Below the pieces are notes generated by a model. It was not told the origin of the DNA. It was given only the letters and a program-made list of their open reading frames with translations, and made no database searches. This document shows positions 34,121-43,991 of a stretch of 64,000 nt of DNA, in pieces. Each line of letters opens with the position of its first letter. Position 1 is the stretch's first letter. Source of the stretch: Angelakisella sp. (GTDB lineage Bacteria; Bacillota; Clostridia; Oscillospirales; Ruminococcaceae); the NCBI GenBank assembly GCA_020024515.1, contig JAHHTR010000001.1:1-64000 (forward strand), written 5' to 3'. The position numbers and the translations under genes were made by a program.

Positions 34121-34417
34121 TTATAGTTTACCTAATTCTATCTTTGGTTTTTTCCCATTACGTTTGTAGAAAATAATTTTTCTGCCTATTACTTGTACTA
34201 CTTCACATTTTATGGCTTGTGAAAGTTCCTCGGCTGCCTCTTGCGGTGTACAGGGAGCTGTCTCGTGTACTGATATTTTTATTAATTCTCTTGCTGTCAA
34301 AGCATCACGAACTTGTATTATTAATTGCTCGCCTATTCCGTCTTTTCCTACTTGTAAAATTGTATCTATTGTATTTGCCATACCTTTTAATTTGGCTCTT
34401 TGTTTTGATGTTAACAA
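34121..34417 (-). CDS. yhbY: YhbY-family RNA-binding (CRM domain) protein
   Basis: A 98-residue single CRM-domain protein, starting LTSKQRAKLKGMANTIDTIL and with QVGKDGIGEQLI and VQVIGRKIIFYKRN. Homologues bind pre-50S particles. It lies beside rdgB-ftsY in the same orientation. About 150 AT-rich bases to its left (to the nadD start) hold nothing recognisable. Confidence 0.94.
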   Translation of the reverse strand: MLTSKQRAKLKGMANTIDTILQVGKDGIGEQLIIQVRDALTARELIKISVHETAPCTPQEAAEELSQAIKCEVVQVIGRKIIFYKRNGKKPKIELGKL

Positions 34418-34489
34418 AATATTTTTCTCCTTTTAAATTAAACTTAAATTTTAAAAATTATATACTATGTCGGCTATTTCTTTACAAAA

Positions 34490-35068
34490 TTAACCTAACT
34501 TCAATAATTTTTCTTGTAATCTTTCCAGTGCTTTTCCTCTGTGACTAATTGAATCTTTCTCTTGTGGTGACATTTCGGCTGTACTTTTTTCTCCAACCAT
34601 AAAGAGCGGATCGTATCCAAAACCATTTTCGCCACGAAGTTCAAATCCAATATAACCCTCACACTCACCCTGTGTCTCAATAATATTATCTTCGCCCATA
34701 ACTACACATATATTGCAAACAAAACGTGCTGTTCTCTTTTCTTGTGAAACATCTTTTAGTTCTCGCAAAAGTTTTGCATTGTTTTCTGCATCACCCATAC
34801 CGGAATATCTTGCTGAATATACTCCCGGTGCATTGTTGAGCGCGTCTACACATAGTCCGCTGTCATCGGCTATTGTCGGCATATTTACTGTCTTATATAT
34901 ACCGTAAGCTTTCTTATAAGCATTTTCCCTAAAAGTTTCGCCGTCTTCCTCTATCTCGCAAGGTGGGCAAACTTCATTTTGTGGTACTATACTGTGTCCC
35001 ATGGGTTCAAGTATTCTTTTGAATTCCCCTAATTTATGTTCATTGTTGCTTGCAAGTACAAATTTCAT
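34490..35068 (-). CDS. rdgB: XTP/dITP diphosphatase (RdgB/HAM1 family)
   Basis: A 192-residue enzyme that hydrolyses non-canonical purine triphosphates. Signature parts: LASNNEHKLGEFKRIL at residue 4, EEDGETFRENAYKKA, ADDSGLCVDALNNAPGVYSARY, NGFGYDPLF and ISHRGKALE. The ATG overlaps the ftsY stop (ATGA). Confidence 0.96.
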   Translation of the reverse strand: MKFVLASNNEHKLGEFKRILEPMGHSIVPQNEVCPPCEIEEDGETFRENAYKKAYGIYKTVNMPTIADDSGLCVDALNNAPGVYSARYSGMGDAENNAKLLRELKDVSQEKRTARFVCNICVVMGEDNIIETQGECEGYIGFELRGENGFGYDPLFMVGEKSTAEMSPQEKDSISHRGKALERLQEKLLKLG

Positions 35069-35973
35069 CGATTATCCTCCCCAAACAGTAATGCCTGTGC
35101 ATAATCTTCTGCCGAGAATGGCTTTAAATCATCAATTTGTTCACCTACACCTACAAATTTAATAGGCAAACCAAGTTGTTCTTTTATTGAAATTACTATA
35201 CCGCCCTTTGCAGTTCCGTCAAGTTTTGTAAGTACAATACCAGTAATTGCACAACTTTCGGCAAACAGTTTTGCCTGTGACAGTCCATTTTGTCCTGTTG
35301 TTGCATCAAGCACAAGCAAAACTTCCTTTACACTGTCAGGAGCTGCTTTATTAATAATTCTGTCCATTTTCAGCAGTTCGTCCATAAGGTGTTTTTTGTT
35401 ATGAAGTCTGCCTGCTGTATCACAAATAACAACATCTGCTCCACGTGCCTGTCCCGCCGCTATTGTATCAAAAACCACTGCCCCCGGGTCTGCACCTTCA
35501 TTATGTTTTACTATCTTGCAATTATTTCTCTCTGCCCAAACAGTAAGCTGTTCTGATGCAGCCGCACGAAATGTATCAGCCGCACCTATTATTACACTCT
35601 TGCCCTCGCTCATTAAGTGGTGTGTAAGTTTGCCGATTGTTGTTGTTTTACCAACTCCGTTTACGCCTACAACCATTATTACAGTCGGATTTCCACTTAG
35701 GTCAAGAGAAACATCTGGAGACAACATTTCCACTATAATTTCTTTTAATTCTTTGCGAAGTTCTGTTGCATCAATGTTTTTTCTTTTCATTCTTGCACCA
35801 AGTTCAGAGCAAATCTTACTTGCTGTTGATACACTTATATCCGACATAATAAGAATTTCTTCCAAGTCTTCCAATGTATCCGCACCCAATTTATTCGCAC
35901 AAGAGTCAATATCCATAGCAAGTTTTTCTCTTGTCTTTTTTAAACCTCTATTAAAAAAATCGAAAAATCCCAA
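35065..35973 (-). CDS. ftsY: Signal recognition particle receptor FtsY
   Basis: A 302-residue SRP receptor GTPase with only a short N-terminal A region, so membrane docking is by the N-domain helix (MGFFDFFNRGLKKTREKL). NG domain motifs: GVNGVGKTTTIGKLTHHL, DTFRAAASEQL, CDTAGRLHNKKHLM, TKLDGTAKGG and GVGEQIDDLKPF. It works with the SRP in co-translational targeting. It follows smc, a conserved pair. Confidence 0.96.
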   Translation of the reverse strand: MGFFDFFNRGLKKTREKLAMDIDSCANKLGADTLEDLEEILIMSDISVSTASKICSELGARMKRKNIDATELRKELKEIIVEMLSPDVSLDLSGNPTVIMVVGVNGVGKTTTIGKLTHHLMSEGKSVIIGAADTFRAAASEQLTVWAERNNCKIVKHNEGADPGAVVFDTIAAGQARGADVVICDTAGRLHNKKHLMDELLKMDRIINKAAPDSVKEVLLVLDATTGQNGLSQAKLFAESCAITGIVLTKLDGTAKGGIVISIKEQLGLPIKFVGVGEQIDDLKPFSAEDYAQALLFGEDNR

Positions 35974-36215
35974 TCCACTATCACCTTTCTGTCTAATTTC
36001 TGTTTTTTCTTTTATTTAAATATATGATAGGTAAAATAATTATAGTCAATAATAAAATACACAACTCAAAAATGAAGAAAATCATTACTGATATTAATGT
36101 AAATAGCTGTATGTCCATCAATTTCATTAATCAGCGTTGTCTTCTTATTTTTTTGTACTCTGTCATACTCAAAATAAACATTAAATATTTTTATATAAAC
36201 CACAATTTTAAAAAC

Positions 36216-39200
36216 CTAGTTAATATTCATTTTCAATTTTTCTTCCATTTCACCGATATTTAATCTCAATAATTTTGAAACACCTTTTTCTTCCATTGTT
36301 ACACCATATAACACATCTGCTTGTTCCATTGTACCACGTCTGTGTGTAATGGAAATAAACTGTGTATTATCTGTAAGTTTATTGAGGTATGTAGCAAATC
36401 TGACAACATTGACATCATCAAGAGCCGCTTCTATCTCATCAATCAAAACAAACGGCGCAGGGCTTACTTTAAGTATAGCAAAATATATGCAAATAGCAAC
36501 CATTGCTTGCTCACCACCCGATAATGATGCCAAATTTTTAATAATCTTTCCGGGTGGCTGCACAAATATTTCAATATTTGATTCCAATGGATTTTGTAGG
36601 TCATCGAGCAAAAGTTCTCCCGTTCCACCACCAAAAAGCTCTTTGAATATTTCTTTAAAGTTTTTGTTTATCGCATTAAACTTTTCGGTAAACATATTAC
36701 ACATATCAGTTGAAAGCTGCGATATAAGTTCCAAAAGTTTAGCTTTTGCATTTTCCACATCTGCTATTTGTTCACTCATAAAAGTATATCTTTGGTAAAC
36801 TTCAGCATACTCATCAATAGCACTTACATTTACACTACCCATTGACTTTATATGATTTTTAAGTTCAGAAAGTCTCTTATTTGCCTTTTGGACATCTTCT
36901 ATTTCTACTGCAATTTCCAAAGCCTCGCTTTTCAGTACTTCGTAGTCGTCCCACATCTTGTTTACTATATCATCATTTTCACTCTGCAAAGACAATCTTT
37001 TTTCTTCGTTTCTACCGAAATCCATAGCTATTTCTTCACGTTTTGCCGCAACTATCTTTTCTGTTTTACGTAGTTCCGATATTTTTTGCTCTGTTGACTC
37101 CTGCTCAGTACGTTTATTGTCTATCTCTGCCTGTGTCTCTGTAATTTGCACTTTACCGTCAGCAATATTTTTTATATTTTCTTCTATTTGCTTTTCCAGA
37201 TCTTCAATGGCAATATTTAGTCTCTTTACACTCTGTTCTGTTTCTTCTTTTTTGTAAATATCCATTTTCAGTCTTTGTGTAAATATATCAATAGCCGATT
37301 GCGATGACTCTATATCTTTTTCAAGTCTCACACATTCAAGTTGTAAATTGGACTCTTTTTCATTAAAATCTTCAATTTGTTCTGTTATCAACTGTAAGTT
37401 ACTTTGTTTTAAAGAATATTTCTCATTAAGATTTTGAAGTTCATCATTCAATTTATCAATCATTTCCATTGAATTTAAACCTTGATTTTCAAGCTCTTTT
37501 ATTCTGTTTGCAAGCTTCTCTGTCTCTTTATATGCTCTTTCGTCTCGCTCCCTTGCTTCATCAAGCGACATCTTAATTCTCTTACACTCGGCATTGGCAG
37601 AAATCAAATCTTCTTCTGCTGTTCGCTTCTCGCTATTTATACCAAGAACAACGGCATCTATTTCCGCTATCTCGCGCAAAAGTGCATTCTCTTTTTCTTC
37701 CAAAGCACACATTTCTTCGGCAATTTCCTTTGCCTCTGTCCGAAGTAGTTCTATCTCACTCTTTCGGCTTAGTATATTACCGCTTTTTCCTGTTGAACCG
37801 CCTGTAAGTGATCCACCAGCATTTACAACCTGTCCATCAAGCGACACTACCTTATATTTATGCGAAACAGCTTTACCAATAATAATTGCGCTATCTATAT
37901 CTTCTGCAATAATTATTCTGCCCAGTAACCAATCAATTACACCACGATATTTCTCACCTGTATCAACAAGCTTACAAGCCACATCTACAAAGCCGTCTAT
38001 TTTAAACAAATTTTCGTCATCAATAGGAGAACCGACAAGCGTACTTATCGGCAAAAATGTTGCACGTCCGTTATTTGAGCTTTTTAGTATTGATATACAT
38101 TTTTTTGCTGTATTCTCATTATCAACAACAATATTTTGCATAGCCTGTCCCATAGCTATCTCTATTGCAAGAGCATATTTTTTATCAACATCAATAAGCG
38201 ATGATGCCGTACCATACACACCCCTAAGTGCCGAACCTTGACTGCTGATAGCAATAATATGTTTTACACTGCCCGCGTATCCTTCCATATTCTTTTCCAT
38301 ATCAGAAAGAAGCTGTGCGTGTTGCAATTTTTCACTTGCCTTTTTTTCATAAGCACGTAGGTTTGTCTGTATTTCTTCCAGTATCTCTCTTTTTGACGAA
38401 ATCTTATAGTCATAACCCTTTGTACTATTTGCAAAAGTCTCTATATTTTCTTCGAGTTCTTCAACAAAAAACTTTGCGTCTTTAAGTTCCTGTTCAAGTT
38501 TTGCAATTAGTTCTGCGCTTTCGGAAGATTTTTTTAAGGTTTCCAATCTCTCTTTTGTTTCTTCAATAAGTGTTCCTGAGGTTTCCTTTTCTATCTGAAC
38601 CTTTGCTATACTCTGTTTAAGCTCTTCAATATTTGCATTTATTACATTCAATTTTGCTTTTTCATCAAGTTTTTGGCTTTTTAATCTGTCTTCATCAGCA
38701 CTTATTCTGTTATATTCAGCTTCTTTATGGCTCAGTTCTTCTTTTTGTTTTTCTATAACAATCTTTTTGTTTTCAAGTTCTTTTTGTGTTTCTTCACTTG
38801 ATTGTCCAAACTTTTCAAGTTCTTTTAATTGCATTTCAGCCATTTGCTTATTATGTGCAATATCATTTTGCATAACTGCAGTTTTGGTTTGCATATCAAA
38901 AATACTTTCTTGCATATTTTTGATAAAATTTCGCTTTGTATCAAAATATACCAAGTATTCTTGTTGTAACTTTTCACAATTTTCAATATCTTCTTCTATT
39001 TTGCTCAGCTGATTTTCAATGCTTTCTTTTTCGGCTTTGTTCAGCAAAATTCTGTCATCAAGTTCTTTTATCTGCTCCGATAAATTTTCGAGTTTCTTTA
39101 CCCATAATGATATTTCAAGACTCTTTCTTTCGTCCATAAGCACCAAAAATTCTTTTGCCTTTTCCGCTTGAATTCTAAGTGGTTCTACTCGACTTTCCAG

Positions 39201-39791
39201 CTCTGTCATTATATCTTTTAATCTGAGTAAGTTTTCTTCTGCACCGTCAAGTTTATGTTCTGCCTCGGCTTTTCTGTATCTAAAACGGGAAATACCCGCC
39301 GCTTCTTCAAAAATATCACGTCTTTGATTTCCTTTTTGACTTACAATATCGGCAATTTTTCCCTGTTCTATAACAGAATAACCATCTCGGCCAAGTCCTG
39401 TATCCATAAATAATTCGTGAACATCTTTGAGTCTTACCAAATTCCCATTTATTTTATACTCACTGTCACCACTGCGATATAGCTTTCGTGTAACTGTCAC
39501 TTCGTCGCTATCCATATCTATATTGTGACTTGTATTATCAATAGTTACGGATACTTTTGCAAACCCCTGCGATTTTCGATTGAGTGTTCCCCCAAAAATA
39601 ACATCTTCCATTTTGCTTCCACGCAAGCTTTTAACCGACTGTTCTCCAAAAACCCATTTAATTGCATCACTTACATTGCTTTTACCACTGCCGTTTGGCC
39701 CAACTATTGCGGTAACACCATCTTCAAAAGTCAATTTTGTGCGATCAGCAAAGGATTTAAAACCTTGCATCTCTATTCCTTTTAGTTTCAA
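36216..39791 (-). CDS. smc: Chromosome segregation protein SMC
   Basis: A full-length 1191-residue condensin subunit: Walker A GPNGSGKSNVSDAIKWVFGE near residue 32, long coiled-coil arms (about 170-500 and 670-1020), a hinge (about 515-640, with GSLTGGSTGKSG after it), signature LSGGEQAMVAICIYFAIL and Walker B PFVLIDEIEAALDD near residue 1120. Heads dimerise with ATP and, with ScpA/ScpB, organise the chromosome. It sits between the radical SAM gene and ftsY. Confidence 0.97.
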   Translation of the reverse strand: MKLKGIEMQGFKSFADRTKLTFEDGVTAIVGPNGSGKSNVSDAIKWVFGEQSVKSLRGSKMEDVIFGGTLNRKSQGFAKVSVTIDNTSHNIDMDSDEVTVTRKLYRSGDSEYKINGNLVRLKDVHELFMDTGLGRDGYSVIEQGKIADIVSQKGNQRRDIFEEAAGISRFRYRKAEAEHKLDGAEENLLRLKDIMTELESRVEPLRIQAEKAKEFLVLMDERKSLEISLWVKKLENLSEQIKELDDRILLNKAEKESIENQLSKIEEDIENCEKLQQEYLVYFDTKRNFIKNMQESIFDMQTKTAVMQNDIAHNKQMAEMQLKELEKFGQSSEETQKELENKKIVIEKQKEELSHKEAEYNRISADEDRLKSQKLDEKAKLNVINANIEELKQSIAKVQIEKETSGTLIEETKERLETLKKSSESAELIAKLEQELKDAKFFVEELEENIETFANSTKGYDYKISSKREILEEIQTNLRAYEKKASEKLQHAQLLSDMEKNMEGYAGSVKHIIAISSQGSALRGVYGTASSLIDVDKKYALAIEIAMGQAMQNIVVDNENTAKKCISILKSSNNGRATFLPISTLVGSPIDDENLFKIDGFVDVACKLVDTGEKYRGVIDWLLGRIIIAEDIDSAIIIGKAVSHKYKVVSLDGQVVNAGGSLTGGSTGKSGNILSRKSEIELLRTEAKEIAEEMCALEEKENALLREIAEIDAVVLGINSEKRTAEEDLISANAECKRIKMSLDEARERDERAYKETEKLANRIKELENQGLNSMEMIDKLNDELQNLNEKYSLKQSNLQLITEQIEDFNEKESNLQLECVRLEKDIESSQSAIDIFTQRLKMDIYKKEETEQSVKRLNIAIEDLEKQIEENIKNIADGKVQITETQAEIDNKRTEQESTEQKISELRKTEKIVAAKREEIAMDFGRNEEKRLSLQSENDDIVNKMWDDYEVLKSEALEIAVEIEDVQKANKRLSELKNHIKSMGSVNVSAIDEYAEVYQRYTFMSEQIADVENAKAKLLELISQLSTDMCNMFTEKFNAINKNFKEIFKELFGGGTGELLLDDLQNPLESNIEIFVQPPGKIIKNLASLSGGEQAMVAICIYFAILKVSPAPFVLIDEIEAALDDVNVVRFATYLNKLTDNTQFISITHRRGTMEQADVLYGVTMEEKGVSKLLRLNIGEMEEKLKMNIN

Positions 39792-39852
39792 AAAAATCTC
39801 TCCCTTACTTTTCGCACATCAATAAACATTAAAGTCGTTATAAGTCTTATAT

Positions 39853-40851
39853 TTAACTTAAAGCAAACATTTCATTCATATCATTTGTGCCCTGTATAAT
39901 TGTCACTTTGTAACCCTTATCCACAAGTCTGTCGATGTTTCTTTTCTTTTGTCCGACTACTTTTGAATAACCTTTCGGATTTACAGTTATTGTTATTTCC
40001 TTCTTGTCGATTTTTGAAAGTTGCGATAGTATATCTTCATAAACTTCCTCATTGACGCACAGTTCTCCCAGTGCCTGATGATAACAACCACCCACAATAT
40101 CAGTCTCCATTGTTTCGGAAGCATGCAGTCCGACACGTATAATTTTTATATTATTCTTCTCAAAAATCTTACGTATTTTGACAAGTCTAGGTAATGTTTC
40201 ATCTACATTAGGCGGATTATATAAGCCCTGTTTCATAAAATCGCACAAGTCTGTATGTTTTAATACAACTGTTGGATATATGCGTACTGTATCGGGATTT
40301 AGCATAGCTATTTTTTGTGCTGTCTGTATATCTGTTTCTTCTGTCGCTCTATATAGTCCGGTCATCATCTGCAAGCCCAATGAAAATCCATAGCTTTTGA
40401 TTAATCTTGACGCATTTACAACATCTTGTTCGGTATGTCCTCTTTTATTTATCCTAAGAACTTCGTTATCCATACTCTGAGCACCGAGCTCTATTGCGGT
40501 TACACCATACTGCTTTAATATCTGTAAATGTTCATCATCAATAGCATCGGGACGTGTGGAAATTCTGATACCCTTTACTCTTTCATCATTTAAAAAAGAG
40601 TTTACGGCTTGTAAAAGTTCAAGCATATACTCTCTTTTAATTGCTGTAAAGCTGCCTCCAAAAAAAGCTATCTCCACTTCTCCCACTCTCTTCGGCAAAT
40701 TTTCAAGAGCTTCTTTACATATTGCATAAGCTGTTATGCCTGTCGGTATATTTACAGTTCCTGATATTGTTTTTTGATTACAAAAGCTGCATTGTTGCGG
40801 GCAACCACTATGTGGAACAAATATTGCTATATTACCTGCCAACGTTTTCAC
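39853..40851 (-). CDS. Radical SAM protein, Elp3-like
   Basis: A 332-residue radical SAM enzyme: [4Fe-4S] motif CPQQCSFCNQ (CX3CX2C) near residue 17, then EIAFFGGSFTAIKREYM, IRISTRPDAID, IELGAQSMDNEVL and GLQMMTGLY, the Elp3/MiaB3 arrangement. The acetyltransferase domain of true Elp3 is absent; the last 90 residues are different. The gene is conserved between rnc and smc in many Clostridia. The substrate is unknown; tRNA modification is a guess. Its start overlaps the end of rnc by 20 bases. Confidence 0.88.
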   Translation of the reverse strand: MKTLAGNIAIFVPHSGCPQQCSFCNQKTISGTVNIPTGITAYAICKEALENLPKRVGEVEIAFFGGSFTAIKREYMLELLQAVNSFLNDERVKGIRISTRPDAIDDEHLQILKQYGVTAIELGAQSMDNEVLRINKRGHTEQDVVNASRLIKSYGFSLGLQMMTGLYRATEETDIQTAQKIAMLNPDTVRIYPTVVLKHTDLCDFMKQGLYNPPNVDETLPRLVKIRKIFEKNNIKIIRVGLHASETMETDIVGGCYHQALGELCVNEEVYEDILSQLSKIDKKEITITVNPKGYSKVVGQKKRNIDRLVDKGYKVTIIQGTNDMNEMFALS

Positions 40852-41539
40852 CCATAAGCTGTAAAGCTTCCTTTGCCGCTAATTGCTCCGCACTCTTTTT
40901 ACTGCTCGATTTTCCCCTACCTATAACATTACTGTTTAGGTGTACTTCCACTTCAAAAACTTTGTCGTGGTCAGGGCCTGTTTCAGAAACCAATACATAA
41001 GATACCTTTTCCTCAGGATTTTTCTGTATTATTTCTTGCAACATTGTTTTGTAGTCCAAGAATGAATGTTGAGTATTGTGTTCAAGTTCGTCTTTTACAA
41101 AAGAAAGCACAAATTTTGACGCAGGTTCCAGTCCTCCGTCAAGATATATGCTTGCTATTACTGCCTCAAAAGCATCTGAAACAACTGACGGTCTTGTGCG
41201 TCCACCCATTAGTTCTTCGCCTTTGCCAAGTAACAAATAGTTACCAAGTTGTATTTTTTCTGCAAATTCAAACAATGATTTCTCACATACAAGTGATGCT
41301 CTTATCTTTGTTAAATCACCCTCATCAAGATGAAATTTATGGAATATATGATTTGATACTACTATTGAAAGCACAGCATCACCCAAAAATTCCATTCTTT
41401 CGTTACTTTCCGGTTTTTGTTTTGCTTCATTTGAGAAAGAGGAATGTGTTAATGCACGCTCCAAATAACCTATATTTGTATACTTATAACCTATTTTTTC
41501 TTGAAGTTCAAACAATCTGTCTTTATTACTCATTGCCAT
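40832..41539 (-). CDS. rnc: Ribonuclease III
   Basis: A 235-residue double-strand-specific endonuclease. Catalytic domain signature NERMEFLGDAVLSIVVS near residue 42, second acidic site in DAFEAVIASIYLDGG, and a C-terminal double-stranded-RNA-binding domain from about 160 (DYKTMLQEIIQKN to SSKKSAEQLAAKEAL). ATG 41539 or 41533 could be the start; the latter is better spaced from GGAAG. It overlaps plsX. The acpP gene that often lies between plsX and rnc is absent here. Confidence 0.96.
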   Translation of the reverse strand: MAMSNKDRLFELQEKIGYKYTNIGYLERALTHSSFSNEAKQKPESNERMEFLGDAVLSIVVSNHIFHKFHLDEGDLTKIRASLVCEKSLFEFAEKIQLGNYLLLGKGEELMGGRTRPSVVSDAFEAVIASIYLDGGLEPASKFVLSFVKDELEHNTQHSFLDYKTMLQEIIQKNPEEKVSYVLVSETGPDHDKVFEVEVHLNSNVIGRGKSSSKKSAEQLAAKEALQLMGENVGR

Positions 41540-42563
41540 CTTCCTTTTTTTCTATTTCTTGTTGTTCAAGTTCTCTCATTGAACTTTCTATAACTTCTAT
41601 TATTTTTGAATCCACACATGCTATTGCTTGTTTTATTGCACTTCTGAAAGCACGTGCATCTGATGAGCCATGTGCTTTTATTACAGGCATTTTTACACCC
41701 AAAAGTATTGCACCGCCACATTCCTTATAGTCAAATTTTACTTTAAATGCCTTCAACTGTTTACTTACGCACACTGCACCTATCTTTGAAATAGCATTGC
41801 TCATAAACATAGATTTAAGAGAATTTTTCATCATTTTACCCATTCCTTCGGTAAGTTTCAGTACAATATTCCCTGTAAATCCGTCACAAACAGCTACATC
41901 ACAGCCACCTAGCGGCAAATCTCTTGCTTCAATATTTCCTATATAATTTATTTCCTTACAATATTTTAACAGTACATTTGTTTCTACTTGCAGTGGTGTT
42001 CCCTTGGAGTCCTCTGTACCGATATTTACCAGTCCGACACGTGGGTTTGCTATTCCCAAAACTTCTTTTGCATATATTGAACCCATAATAGCAAACTGTC
42101 TTAGCATTTCGGGACGACACTCAGAATTTGCTCCTGAGTCCAAAAGTACATATCTACCTGTTTCGCAAGGAATAACAGTTGTTATCGCAGGACGTTTTAT
42201 TCCTTTTATACGTTTTGCAATAAATGTTGCACCAACAGATACAGCACCGGTACTTCCAGCACTGACAAAGGCATCACCTTTGCCTTCTGCAAGAAGATTA
42301 AAGCCTACCGCCATAGATGAATTACTGTATTGTGGCTTTATCAGTTTTGTAGGATCTTCACAAACAGGCATAATATCAGGCGCATCAACTATTTCTATTC
42401 TATCCATAGAAATATTATTTTCCTGTGCTACCTTTGTTATTTTCTCTCTACTACCTGTCAAAATTATATCCACACCAAACTCTTTAACAGCAAGTGATGC
42501 ACCTTTTATAACTTCCAAAGGTGCATGATCTCCACCAAAAGCATCTAAAATTATCTTTGCCAT
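41526..42563 (-). CDS. plsX: Phosphate acyltransferase PlsX
   Basis: A 345-residue enzyme that converts acyl-ACP to acyl-phosphate, the first step of phospholipid synthesis by the PlsX-PlsY route. Family landmarks: ILDAFGGDHAPLEVIKGA at the N-terminus, SNSSMAVGFNLLAEGKGDAF, SAGSTGAVSVGA, and GGCDVAVCDGFTGNIVLKL-type segments. The C-terminal end is a charged tail (EQQEIEKKEDGNE) overlapping the start of rnc. Confidence 0.96.
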   Translation of the reverse strand: MAKIILDAFGGDHAPLEVIKGASLAVKEFGVDIILTGSREKITKVAQENNISMDRIEIVDAPDIMPVCEDPTKLIKPQYSNSSMAVGFNLLAEGKGDAFVSAGSTGAVSVGATFIAKRIKGIKRPAITTVIPCETGRYVLLDSGANSECRPEMLRQFAIMGSIYAKEVLGIANPRVGLVNIGTEDSKGTPLQVETNVLLKYCKEINYIGNIEARDLPLGGCDVAVCDGFTGNIVLKLTEGMGKMMKNSLKSMFMSNAISKIGAVCVSKQLKAFKVKFDYKECGGAILLGVKMPVIKAHGSSDARAFRSAIKQAIACVDSKIIEVIESSMRELEQQEIEKKEDGNE

Positions 42564-42634
42564 AGTCTCTCAATCTCCTTTTTTATCTCCTATTATACAA
42601 GTGCTGTATTAATTTTAAGAAAAGTTTTTAATTT

Positions 42635-43951
42635 TTAACCATTCATTCTTTGCAAATAGTCTTGCATAGCTGTTAAGCCTCTTTGTGCATATTCCGTATA
42701 TTTTGCTTGTTTTTCACGAGTTGTTGTTTCAAGCTTTGGTAAAATGCCCATATTACTGCCTAATGGCTGAAAATCTATTACTTCGGGATTGCTTATGTAT
42801 CTGCACAATGAACCTATCATTGTTTCAATTGGCGGTACATCAAGTTTTTTACCCTGTAATCTTTTTAGCATTGCGTGTCCTGCTATAAGTCCCGATGCTG
42901 CTGATTCTGTATATCCTTCAACACCTGTCATTTGTCCGGCAAAGAATATTCTGTTATCACTCTTTAAGTTAAATGTTCCGTCAAGAAGTCGTGGCGAATC
43001 AATAAAAGTATTTCTATGCATAACACCATATCTTACAAACTCTGCATTTTCAAGTCCCGGAATTAATGAAAATACTCTCTTTTGTTCACCGAAAAGCAAG
43101 TTTGTTTGAAATCCTACCATATTATACATATCTCCGCTCTCTGTCTCTTTGCGAAGTTGCAAATTTGCCCATGGGCGATGGTTAGTATATGGATTTACTA
43201 TTCCCACCGGACGCATAGGTCCAAAACGCATAGTATCTATGCCTCGTTTAGCCATAATTTCTATTGGCATACAGCCCTCATACACCTTAAAGTATTCTCT
43301 TTCAAATTCGTGTAATTCCGCTGTCTTCGCATCAATAAGCTCATTATAGAATAATTCATATTCTTCTTTATTGAATGGACAGTTTATATAGTCCGCATCG
43401 CCTCTGTCATATCTTGCCGCAAAAAAAGTCTTTCCTTTATCAATACTTTCTGCCAATATAATAGGTGCTGACGCATCATAAAAGCTTAAATATTTGTTGC
43501 CGCAAACGCTACCAATTGTATCTGCAAAAGCTTTTGAAGTAAGCGGACCTGTTGATATAATAAGTTCACCGCTTGGTATTTCAGTCACTTCACCATATTT
43601 AACAGTGATATTGGGGTGACTTTTAATTTCCTTTGTAATCTCATCTGAAAAAGCCTTTCTGTCAACAGCCAAAGCTCCTCCTGCCGATACCGCTGTTTTT
43701 TCGGCACACTTTAATATTAGCGAACCTAACATTCTCATTTCTGTTTTTAGCATTCCCGCGGCTGAGTTTTCTCGTGTAGCTTTTAATGAATTTGAACAAA
43801 CTAGCTCACCAAAACCGTCATATTTATGTGCCTCACTGTATTTTGTCGGTTTCATCTCGCACAGTGTAACCTGTACACCGTTATTTGCAAGTATCCATGC
43901 CGCCTCGCACCCTGCGAGGCCGGCACCGATGACCGTCACTTTTTTATCCAT
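42635..43951 (-). CDS. trmFO: Folate- and FAD-dependent tRNA m5U54 methyltransferase TrmFO
   Basis: A 438-residue flavoprotein that methylates U54 in the tRNA T loop with methylene-tetrahydrofolate. N-terminal FAD motif VIGAGLAGCEAAWILA; CSNSLKATRENSAAGMLKTE; catalytic cysteines in NCPFNKEEYE and elsewhere; C-terminal FFAGQMTGVEGYTESAASGL. It lies next to topA, as in B. subtilis. Confidence 0.97.
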   Translation of the reverse strand: MDKKVTVIGAGLAGCEAAWILANNGVQVTLCEMKPTKYSEAHKYDGFGELVCSNSLKATRENSAAGMLKTEMRMLGSLILKCAEKTAVSAGGALAVDRKAFSDEITKEIKSHPNITVKYGEVTEIPSGELIISTGPLTSKAFADTIGSVCGNKYLSFYDASAPIILAESIDKGKTFFAARYDRGDADYINCPFNKEEYELFYNELIDAKTAELHEFEREYFKVYEGCMPIEIMAKRGIDTMRFGPMRPVGIVNPYTNHRPWANLQLRKETESGDMYNMVGFQTNLLFGEQKRVFSLIPGLENAEFVRYGVMHRNTFIDSPRLLDGTFNLKSDNRIFFAGQMTGVEGYTESAASGLIAGHAMLKRLQGKKLDVPPIETMIGSLCRYISNPEVIDFQPLGSNMGILPKLETTTREKQAKYTEYAQRGLTAMQDYLQRMNG

Positions 43952-43991
43952 TGATTGTTTCTCCTGTACTATTTCAAGTTAAATAACATAA

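Noticed and set aside
36024..36263. Plus-strand frame of 79 codons between ftsY and smc
   Set aside because: Low-complexity AT-rich sequence without a ribosome binding site, overlapping the smc end; taken as chance.
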